Positions 57,915 through 64,000 of a stretch of DNA of 64,000 bases are shown here, piece by piece (the stretch's first letter is position 1; each line of letters begins with the position of its first letter). Origin of the DNA: JAHBVL01 sp964461025 (GTDB lineage: Bacteria > Chloroflexota > Chloroflexia > Thermomicrobiales > UBA6265); assembly GCA_964461025.1 (NCBI GenBank), contig CAYWSE010000012.1:3623-67622 (forward strand). Direction: 5' to 3'. The position numbers and the translations under genes are program-made. The notes below the pieces were generated by a model. The model worked only from the letters and a program-made list of their open reading frames with translations, was not told where the DNA came from and made no database searches.

Positions 57915-59519
57915 TCAGACCAAAGGACCGGCCTCCTGGACGGCAGCGGGAACGTCTGCGGCAAACTGCGTGAAGTTGTCGCGGAACATCTTCGCCAGTC
58001 TGGAAGCCTGGGCATCGTATCGTTCCGGATCGGCCCACGTTTGTCTGGGATCGAGGAGCTCCTGGGGAACGTCAGGGCAGCCCTCCGGCACCGCAAGCCC
58101 GAAAACGGGATCGAAACGCGTCGGAACATCGTGTAGCCGGCCGTCGAGCGCTGCAGTGATCATCGCGCGCGTATAGGCGATCTTCATGCGTTCACCTTCG
58201 CCATACGGACCGCCAGTCCAACCGGTGTTGACCAGCCAGACGTCCGATTTGTGCTTCTGAATGCGTTCGCCAAGCAACCGGGCGTAGACGATCGGCGAGA
58301 GCGCCATGAATGGAGCGCCGAAACAGGTGCTGAATGTTGCCGATGGTTCCGTCACACCGCGCTCAGTGCCGGCGACCTTTGCCGTGTATCCGGAAAGAAA
58401 GTGGTACATCGCTTGCTCGGGCGTCAGGCGCGCAATCGGCGGCATCACGCCAAAGGCATCAGCTGTCAACATAATGATGTTTGTTGGGTGACCACCCCGG
58501 CCCGAATCGGCGGCATTGGGAATGTGGCTGATCGGGTAGGCGGCGCGGGAATTCTCCGTCAGCGAAGCATCATCGAGATCGATCCGGCCAGTTCTTGGAT
58601 CGATCATGACGTTTTCCAGGATCGTTCCAAACCGGCGAGTCGTTTCATAGATTTCCGGTTCGGCGTTCGGGTTGAGCCGTATCACTTTCGCATAGCAACC
58701 CCCTTCCAGGTTGAAGACGCCATCATCGCTCCAGCCGTGTTCGTCGTCGCCGATCAACAGGCGGTTCGGATCGGCTGACAATGTCGTTTTCCCCGTACCG
58801 GAGAGCCCGAAAAAGATGGCGACATCCCCGTCCTGACTCATGTTCGCCGAGCAGTGCATCGAAAGCACTTCTCGTTGCGGCAGCAGGTAGTTCATGACTG
58901 TGAAGATCGATTTCTTGATTTCCCCGGCGTATTCCGTGCCGCCGATCAACACCATCTTCTCGGCGAAATTGAGCACGATGAAGACCTCTGACCGAGTTCC
59001 GTCGATCTCCGGCGAAGCGTGGAACCCGGAGGCCTGGATGACAGTAAACTCCGGCTCGAACGCCGGACCCCGTTCGTCGGCCGGCTGGATGAACATGTTG
59101 TGCGCGAACAGGTTGTGCCAGGCGGCCTGAGTGATGACCCGGATCGGCATACGGTAGGCCGGATCGGCTCCGACATCGCAATCCTGTACGAAGAGATCGC
59201 GACCCTGAAGATAGGCGAGCATCTGATGCCGCAGGAGTTCGTAGTGGTCCTGCGAGATTGGCCGGTTGACCTCTCCCCACCACACCTTGGCCTCGCTCGA
59301 CGACTCCTTCACCAGAAAACGGTCGAGCGGAGAGCGTCCGGTGTGATGACCGGTTCGCACAACAAGCGGACCCAGATGCGCGAGGCGCCCTTCCTGGCGT
59401 TTGATCGCCTCCTCATACAGACGCGGCGTGGACAGATTCCAGTAGACATGTCCCGGGTTCTCGATGCCGTGGGCTTCGAGTGCGGCGCTCGTGTCGTTCG
59501 TGTACGGAATAGAACTCAT
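57915..59519 (-). CDS. pckA: Phosphoenolpyruvate carboxykinase (ATP)
   Basis: Gluconeogenic enzyme making phosphoenolpyruvate from oxaloacetate and ATP. In its 534 residues the kinase P-loop GLSGTGKTTLSADPN, the second kinase motif GDDEHGWSDDGVFNLEGGCYAK and the substrate motifs RTGHHTGRSP and GGTEYAGEIKKS are intact. I use the ATG at 59519 with AGGAGG before it; an in-frame extension upstream is out of family. Presence supports growth on C4 or amino-acid carbon. The AspT-like transporter gene follows in the same direction. Confidence 0.96.
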   Translation of the reverse strand: MSSIPYTNDTSAALEAHGIENPGHVYWNLSTPRLYEEAIKRQEGRLAHLGPLVVRTGHHTGRSPLDRFLVKESSSEAKVWWGEVNRPISQDHYELLRHQMLAYLQGRDLFVQDCDVGADPAYRMPIRVITQAAWHNLFAHNMFIQPADERGPAFEPEFTVIQASGFHASPEIDGTRSEVFIVLNFAEKMVLIGGTEYAGEIKKSIFTVMNYLLPQREVLSMHCSANMSQDGDVAIFFGLSGTGKTTLSADPNRLLIGDDEHGWSDDGVFNLEGGCYAKVIRLNPNAEPEIYETTRRFGTILENVMIDPRTGRIDLDDASLTENSRAAYPISHIPNAADSGRGGHPTNIIMLTADAFGVMPPIARLTPEQAMYHFLSGYTAKVAGTERGVTEPSATFSTCFGAPFMALSPIVYARLLGERIQKHKSDVWLVNTGWTGGPYGEGERMKIAYTRAMITAALDGRLHDVPTRFDPVFGLAVPEGCPDVPQELLDPRQTWADPERYDAQASRLAKMFRDNFTQFAADVPAAVQEAGPLV

Positions 59520-59654
59520 CGTTGCCTCCTGGCCAGTGGCAGCGCAAACCACGCTGCTCGCTTCCATGCACGACAAAGGTACCGCTTCGGTCGAGCACCG
59601 GGCATGGCGAAGCGACTCACAGCGTGTCAGAAAGATGTCAGCTGCGGTGGCATT

Positions 59655-60380
59655 CTATGTCGCTGCCGCTGGGTTCTCATCAAGTGGAGCGCCGCAGTTC
59701 GGGCAGAGCGCTACATTTCTGCCTTCCCAGATCCCCTGGTGCGCTCGCGACTGGGGGAAACGGCTGTCGCAATATCCACAGGTGAGCCACGTTTCACCCT
59801 GCACGGACGTGGGTGCGCCGGTCATCGGTACCCCGGTCGCCATCCGAACTGGCGCCTGACTCGGTTGCGACACAAACTGCTGTAACACAGGATGGTCGCG
59901 CACGACAATCGTGTGAGCAACCCGGTCACCGAGACGCTGTCTTGTCGGCGAGACGATCAGCGAGATGAGTCCGGCGATCAGCCAGATCATGCCGATCAAC
60001 CCGAGCAACCAGAAATCTCCGCCCAGCCCGGAGAGCGTAAACGGCGCCTGCCAGAACGCTCCGCGAATGAGCGCACCCTCCAGCGTTATTGGCGCGCCAC
60101 TATGCTCCTTGACAACCCGAATGCCAAGCGCCATCTTGCCAACCGTCTGCCCGCCCTTCGTCGCCTCCATCCACACCTTGTAACCAAGACTGAGCAGCAT
60201 CGAAATGAACGTGCCACCGAAGGTCGTGGTCGCCGAGAAACTGAACTCGGAGGATTCGGTCTCCCAGACATTGATGCCGATCAGTTCGAGCAGCAGCAGA
60301 ATGATCGCCGAAGCAACGAAGAGCAAGATGCCGTCGATGAGGACGGCGCCGATTCTTCTCAGAACAACATCGGTATTCAT
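59655..60380 (-). CDS. RDD-family membrane protein with C-terminal zinc ribbon
   Basis: A 241-residue protein with an RDD membrane domain (start VLRRIGAVLIDGILLFVASAI with the Arg and Asp signature, later GQTVGKMALGIRVV, and RLGDRVAHTIVV) and a C-terminal zinc ribbon (CGYC near 203 and CPNC near 228). The start ATG at 60380 is supported by AGGAG; the frame runs further upstream across low-value sequence. RDD proteins are poorly understood and may act in ion or solute transport. It is followed by the pckA gene on the same strand, 135 bases away. Confidence 0.85.
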   Translation of the reverse strand: MNTDVVLRRIGAVLIDGILLFVASAIILLLLELIGINVWETESSEFSFSATTTFGGTFISMLLSLGYKVWMEATKGGQTVGKMALGIRVVKEHSGAPITLEGALIRGAFWQAPFTLSGLGGDFWLLGLIGMIWLIAGLISLIVSPTRQRLGDRVAHTIVVRDHPVLQQFVSQPSQAPVRMATGVPMTGAPTSVQGETWLTCGYCDSRFPQSRAHQGIWEGRNVALCPNCGAPLDENPAAAT

Positions 60381-60427
60381 GAATACTCGCTCCTGGAAGA
60401 ATCTCGGGACCGCATATCTCGCTGAAA

Positions 60428-61459
60428 CTACGCTGTGAGCAGCAGCATCGCATAGACCGCCAGCCAGTGCTCGACCATATAGTCGCTGCCGCTGACAGCC
60501 GGCAACGAAACTTCGGCATGTCGCCGCGCCAACTCGAGCAGGTTGCCTCGTTCCTCTGAACCGGAGTTGCAGTGCTCCGCGAGCCGCACAAACGCCCATG
60601 CCCGGCTCAGATTCAAGCCGTGCAAATGAGCGAGCTGCCCATCGGATGGGTCAGAGACTGTCACCGGAGTCAGCACGTCGCCAAGCTGGGACAGACCCCC
60701 CGGCACGAACCGGCCGATCCAGGCGTCGAATGAATCGGGATCGAGCACATCGTGCATCAAAACCGCTTCGCACAACCCTGCGGAGAGAAAATCCGAACCG
60801 GATGGCTCGTACTGGAATGGGTAGTCCACATCATCAGCAAAGAAGCGCAGTGCCTGGTAGCGGATGATCGCGGTCCAGCCTCGCTCTTCGTGACAGCGAG
60901 CATAGTGGAGAGCATTGATCAGACTAAACGCGGTGTTCGGATGGACGCCGGTGCGCTGCGGATAGGTGAGTTTCGGCAGCCAGTGGATCAGCGAGTCCAT
61001 GAGGTGCTGGGCAAGTGGTTCGACTGCCCGGCTCCACGCGATCGCATCCGGATCGTCCCATTCCTCCAGTTCCGCCGCCAGCATCATCAGCCAGCCCCAG
61101 CCATATGGCCGCTCCAGCGACGTGTTGGCGGGAGACCGGAAGAACTCGAGCTCCTGCTGGAGATGATCAGCCGTCAATAGCTCAGAAAGTGCCGCTCGCG
61201 CCGACGTCTGGGCGGTTTCGTCCGGAAAGAGGCGCATCAACCGCACCGCAACCAGATGCATCTCGACGCAGGAGTGCCAGTCGAAGCTGCCAAAGAACGC
61301 TGGATGAAACTCGCGATGAAGGCGGTACGACTCAGGACCGGTGGCAATGAAATAGGGGAAGTGCGGATATTCCGTCGTGGCCGTGCGGATCGCCACCTCA
61401 ACATATGAGGTTGCTTCGGTTCTGAGGATAGCCAGACGGTCTTCTCGCTCGAATCCCAC
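60428..61459 (-). CDS. DUF2891-family protein
   Basis: A 343-residue protein of the DUF2891 family. The signature stretch HFPYFIATGPESYRLHREFH, followed by PAFFGSFDWHSCVEMHL, is clear, as is RPYGWGWLMMLAAEL. It is an alpha/alpha-toroid-like helical protein of unknown role, sometimes listed as a possible glycosidase or epimerase-like family. I choose the GTG at 61459 with GAGGAA upstream; a start at 61582 would overlap the divergent HAF-repeat gene. No signal peptide seen. It lies 47 bases upstream of the RDD gene. Confidence 0.82.
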   Translation of the reverse strand: MGFEREDRLAILRTEATSYVEVAIRTATTEYPHFPYFIATGPESYRLHREFHPAFFGSFDWHSCVEMHLVAVRLMRLFPDETAQTSARAALSELLTADHLQQELEFFRSPANTSLERPYGWGWLMMLAAELEEWDDPDAIAWSRAVEPLAQHLMDSLIHWLPKLTYPQRTGVHPNTAFSLINALHYARCHEERGWTAIIRYQALRFFADDVDYPFQYEPSGSDFLSAGLCEAVLMHDVLDPDSFDAWIGRFVPGGLSQLGDVLTPVTVSDPSDGQLAHLHGLNLSRAWAFVRLAEHCNSGSEERGNLLELARRHAEVSLPAVSGSDYMVEHWLAVYAMLLLTA

Positions 61460-61576
61460 GTATTCCTCGCTTTGCTGACGGTCTCTGCGATCGAAGCTGA
61501 TTGCGGAGAATACCCCGAGATCGACGCCCGTGTATGATCGGTTCGCGAAACTGCACCACTCCGAAAGGAACGACGC

Positions 61577-62650
61577 ATGCACCGACTGAATCGACGTCTG
61601 CTGATCGGCGGCTCTCTCGGGTTGATCGCGACCACGACCGGACGCTCACCCATTATCCATGCCCAGCCAGGTCGTTCCGGGACAACACAGACTCCCGAAC
61701 CACAGATACCGCCATCAGGTGGTCCGATCGACCTCGGCACAACCGGCGGGGCATGGAGCGAGGCTTACGGCATCAACGTTGGTGGTTTTGTCGTCGGCTG
61801 GTCGTACAACGTCGACGACGAACCGCATGGATTCGTCTGGGACGGCGTCACGATGCAGGAGCTTGGCACCCTTGGCGGTCAGGAAAGCGACGCAATCGCC
61901 ATCAATGCCGATGGTCTGATCGTCGGCTCGGCAATTTCATCTGACGAACACCGGTACGCAGTGATTTTCGATGCCGGCGAATTGATTTCCCTGGGTACGC
62001 TTGGCGGTTCCTCCAGCATCGCCACCGCCGTCAACGATGACGGTCTGATCTGCGGCTACAGCCGCAATGCCAATGACGAGTTGCGTGCTTATGAGTACGC
62101 CGAGAACACGATGACGGCGCTTGGCGTTTTTCCGGCGACGAAAGGAGAGTCACGAGCGACATCGATCAACGCCAACGGACTCATTGCTGGTTGGTGTACG
62201 AACGCGTCGGGTAAAGCGCGGCCCGTCGTCTGGACCAATGGCGCGATCCGCGATCTCGCCCCGAATTCACCGTTTGCGGGAGGCGGCGCTGACATCAACG
62301 GTTCGGGACAGGTCGTCGGATCGATCGTGGATTCGTCCGGGAATCTGCGGGCGATGCTCTGGAACCCCAATGGAGAGAGCGTCGAGCTCCCGTCGGAAGA
62401 AGGGTTCTCGAGTGAAGCGACGGCGATCAATGACGATAGCGTCATCGCCGGTCACCTGATCGATTCAGACGGCGGCAACCGCGCAGTCGTCTGGCGTGAC
62501 GGAGTACTCGAACGATTACCCACACTGGGAGGTCCGCGCTCGACAGCGTGGGCGATCAACAATGCCGGCCAGATCGTCGGGAGTTCGCGCACCGGTCCTG
62601 ATGGCGATGATAGCTCGACCAGTCACGCGGTTCTCTGGGAAGCGCCATAA
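61577..62650 (+). CDS. Exported HAF-repeat protein
   Basis: A 357-residue protein with an N-terminal export signal (RRLLIGGSLGLIATTTG, a Tat-like RR) and seven to eight tandem repeats of about 45 residues with the pattern LGTLGG...A.AIN..G.IVG...... (for example LGTLGGQESDAIAINADG, LPTLGGPRSTAWAINNAG). These are HAF-type extracellular repeats that probably fold as a beta-propeller. Function is unknown; surface or secreted. It is divergent from the DUF2891 gene with about 117 bases in between and a possible TATGAT box upstream. The stop is followed by a 299-base spacer. Confidence 0.82.
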   Translation: MHRLNRRLLIGGSLGLIATTTGRSPIIHAQPGRSGTTQTPEPQIPPSGGPIDLGTTGGAWSEAYGINVGGFVVGWSYNVDDEPHGFVWDGVTMQELGTLGGQESDAIAINADGLIVGSAISSDEHRYAVIFDAGELISLGTLGGSSSIATAVNDDGLICGYSRNANDELRAYEYAENTMTALGVFPATKGESRATSINANGLIAGWCTNASGKARPVVWTNGAIRDLAPNSPFAGGGADINGSGQVVGSIVDSSGNLRAMLWNPNGESVELPSEEGFSSEATAINDDSVIAGHLIDSDGGNRAVVWRDGVLERLPTLGGPRSTAWAINNAGQIVGSSRTGPDGDDSSTSHAVLWEAP

Positions 62651-62949
62651 ATGGCGAGGCAACGGGTGCGTTTCAAGGCAGGCCATCGTTGACAGGCGCC
62701 TCATCTGCGCGTACGCACCACTTCTTGTCTCAACGATCCGTACGCATCGAACGGAGCCTGCCTTGCGCGCAGTCGAACAGGTGTCGATGCCCTACCGCAC
62801 TGCCATTGCCTTCGGTCTTCGCGGAAACCACGTCGTAGATCAGCACGGCTGTGGTCTCACTCCGCTTCGTGCCTCCGCTCCGTTCGACCACAGGCAAACA
62901 CGGAGGTTTGCCTCTACGGATAGCGTGGAAATTGTGTCTTGTTTCAGGG
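62651..62949. repeat. Gene-free spacer with repeat-like debris
   Basis: No convincing gene. On the minus strand the stretch gacacctgttcgactgcgcg, continuing caaggcaggctccg (about 62783 down to 62750), resembles a dispersed element that translates as FDCAQGRLRS in one frame. It is followed by a dyad ggcaaac-acgga-ggtttgcc near 62892-62911. Both look like leftovers of mobile or repetitive DNA; a longer open frame across this stretch is a shadow. Confidence 0.35.
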
Positions 62950-63357
62950 CTATTGGACCGATTCAACCGCGCCGGTGGCGTGGCCGCAATGCGGGCAGAA
63001 GCGCGTCGGTCGCAATGCATCGCTGCGAACGTCGACCACGAGACTGCGATACTCCCCGCCGCAGTGCGCGCAGATGACCTCTTCGCCCGGCAGTGACTCG
63101 ATCGCAACGGCCTCTTCGGCGATGGGTTGCTGACCGGCAACATCGATGTGGCTTCCGCAGTTCGGACAGGTAGGAATGAGTCGTTGACTCCAGTCCCGGA
63201 CGAGCAGGTCTTCGATCTCGACCTGGCTATTGCACCGATCGCAGTGCACGTTGCCGTCGCCCTGTACTTTGCCAGTCAGCGCGTGGCCTATCGCCTCGGC
63301 CAGTTGATCCATCCGTTCGACCACGTGCACTTCCTTCATCCAGAGCGCGACAGCCAC
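62950..63357 (-). CDS. Protein with two zinc ribbons, function unknown
   Basis: A 135-residue protein with four CxxC pairs: CDRC, CPNC, CAHC and CPHC, forming two zinc ribbons. Between them are charged strands such as EIEDLLVRDWSQRLIP. The start MAVALWMKEVHVVERMDQL gives a helical N-terminus. No family recognised beyond zinc ribbon. Likely nucleic-acid or protein binding. It is divergent from the ABM-like gene and separated from the HAF-repeat gene by a repeat-like spacer. A start at the second Met is possible. Confidence 0.7.
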   Translation of the reverse strand: MAVALWMKEVHVVERMDQLAEAIGHALTGKVQGDGNVHCDRCNSQVEIEDLLVRDWSQRLIPTCPNCGSHIDVAGQQPIAEEAVAIESLPGEEVICAHCGGEYRSLVVDVRSDALRPTRFCPHCGHATGAVESVQ

Positions 63358-63504
63358 ATCCGAGGCCGCTCCGTGATTCTACTGGCTTCACGACGGCGGA
63401 GTGGTTCCGGGCGAACACAATCGAGAGATGCGCAGACGGCTGATGTATGATCGAATCGGTCTCTTGGAAGCATCGCAACCGGATCGTGAAGTGGAGGCAG
63501 ATCG

Positions 63505-63804
63505 ATGATCGTGGCTCGTCAGGTCTTTCAGGCGAAGTATGGCCGTGGAGATGCGCTGGTCGCCCTGTTCAAAGGGTTCAATCAGCGTCTGGCAGAGGAG
63601 GAGGGGATATCGCCATTCCGCATTCTGACCGATGCATCCGGCCCATTCTTCACTGTCGTCACCGAAGTAGAAGTCGCCAGTTTTGCCGAGTGGGAAGGGG
63701 AGTTCTCCAAGCTGATGGCCAGACCATGGATGGGTGAATTCTTCGGTAACATGGTCGAGCTCGTCGAGTCGGGCCGTCGGGATTTCTACAACGTCATCGA
63801 GTAA
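63505..63804 (+). CDS. Small dimeric alpha/beta-barrel (ABM/NIPSNAP-like) protein
   Basis: A 99-residue protein with a ferredoxin-like fold resembling antibiotic-biosynthesis monooxygenase/NIPSNAP domains: VARQVFQAKYGRGDALVAL, ISPFRILTDASGPFFTVVTE, SFAEWEGEFSKLMARPWMGEF. It may be a small heme- or ligand-binding dimer. Function uncertain. It is followed by a rho-independent terminator 26 bases past the stop, so it ends its transcription unit. The neighbour on the other side is groEL, convergent. Confidence 0.72.
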   Translation: MIVARQVFQAKYGRGDALVALFKGFNQRLAEEEGISPFRILTDASGPFFTVVTEVEVASFAEWEGEFSKLMARPWMGEFFGNMVELVESGRRDFYNVIE

Positions 63805-63830
63805 CAGGGAGTAGTCGGATTCAAGAATGA

Positions 63831-63868
63831 GCGAACCCCGGACATCGCTGCCCGGGGTTCGCATTTTT
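63831..63868 (+). terminator. Rho-independent terminator
   Basis: An 11-base perfect inverted repeat gcgaaccccgg / ccggggttcgc (63831-63862) with a ten-base loop, followed by attttt. It ends the ABM-like gene and faces the convergent groEL end. Confidence 0.85.
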
Positions 63869-63899
63869 CGCTTCGGACTTTGGACCTCGGACTCCCGTC

Positions 63900-64000
63900 C
63901 TAGTAGTCCATGCCGCCCATGCCACCTGGCGGCATCGCCGGCGCAGCCTTCTCCGGCTTATCGGTCACCAGCGCTTCGGTGGTCAGAATCATGCTGCCGA
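63900..64000 (-). CDS. groL: Chaperonin GroEL, C-terminal fragment
   Basis: The last 33 codons of groEL, running in from the right edge on the minus strand. The translation reads GSMILTTEALVTDKPEK, then AAPAMPPGGMGGMDY and a TAG stop at 63902-63900. The Gly-Gly-Met-rich tail is the hallmark of GroEL. The gene continues beyond the window. Only the C-terminus is visible, so no statement about copy number or partner groES is possible. Confidence 0.93.
   Translation of the reverse strand, partial: GSMILTTEALVTDKPEKAAPAMPPGGMGGMDY

Noticed and set aside
62730..63143. Minus-strand frame of 137 codons
   Set aside because: Overlaps the zinc-ribbon gene in another frame and passes through repeat-like debris.
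1..64000. CRISPR arrays, insertion sequences, tRNA genes and integrases
   Set aside because: None seen: no regularly spaced repeats, no transposase or recombinase motifs and no tRNA-like folds found by eye.

Overview
The window looks like one chromosomal segment of a GC-rich bacterium with compact, mostly co-directional gene blocks, many GTG or TTG starts and several 1 to 4 base start/stop overlaps. A Chloroflexota (Thermomicrobia-like) host is my inference from gene content: the rpsP-khpA-rimM order without trmD, a TauE/SafE-DUF1634 pair, an F420-type luciferase-like oxidoreductase, and alaS next to a baseplate-J-like protein and ruvX. No rRNA, tRNA, CRISPR array, prophage or insertion sequence was seen. 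Most genes are housekeeping or exported proteins.

Layout. 1-2 kb: end of the rpsP operon and an MTA/SAH-type nucleosidase. 2-8 kb: a TauE/SafE exporter pair diverging from a cobalamin riboswitch that heads a four-gene operon. This operon encodes a secreted alpha/alpha-barrel protein, a membrane-anchored DUF4430 protein, an ECF T-component and a fused double ATPase. The first two match the two domains of animal intrinsic factor/transcobalamin, so this is probably a surface B12-capture and uptake system and is the best candidate for something new here. 8-14 kb: pdxH, lon, an M50-type membrane protease and an MFS exporter. 14-20 kb: exported proteins (a duplicated HExxH protein, a rhodanese-fold protein lacking cysteine, a SIMPL protein), then an ECF sigma/anti-sigma pair behind a strong promoter and a folded leader RNA. 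20-30 kb: LLM oxidoreductase, M20 dipeptidase, B12-dependent metH, an AT-richer PD-(D/E)XK-type gene and a ChbG-like deacetylase.

30-35 kb: metG, a TacA/TacT-type toxin-antitoxin pair, a roughly 640-base gap with a bidirectional terminator, a CRP-like palindrome and a possible ncRNA, then an ArsR-type regulator, a cupin and a DUF2325 protein. 35-43 kb: alaS, baseplate-J-like protein, ruvX, a c-di-AMP receptor, a degenerate site-2-protease/CBS protein and a sirtuin. 43-50 kb: IolE-like isomerase, a J-domain protein, DUF402, rsmG, dxs and a DUF1786 protein. 50-54 kb: a LolD/MacB-type ATPase with a 1020-residue FtsX-type permease. 54-64 kb: MerR regulator and small genes, an AspT-like antiporter, pckA, RDD, DUF2891, HAF-repeat and zinc-ribbon proteins, and the 3' end of groEL.

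Functional links. The riboswitch operon would supply cobalamin to MetH, which together with the MTA/SAH nucleosidase and MetG forms a methionine/SAM cycle set spread over the window. All functions are assigned by reading motifs and family resemblance; no database search was run.
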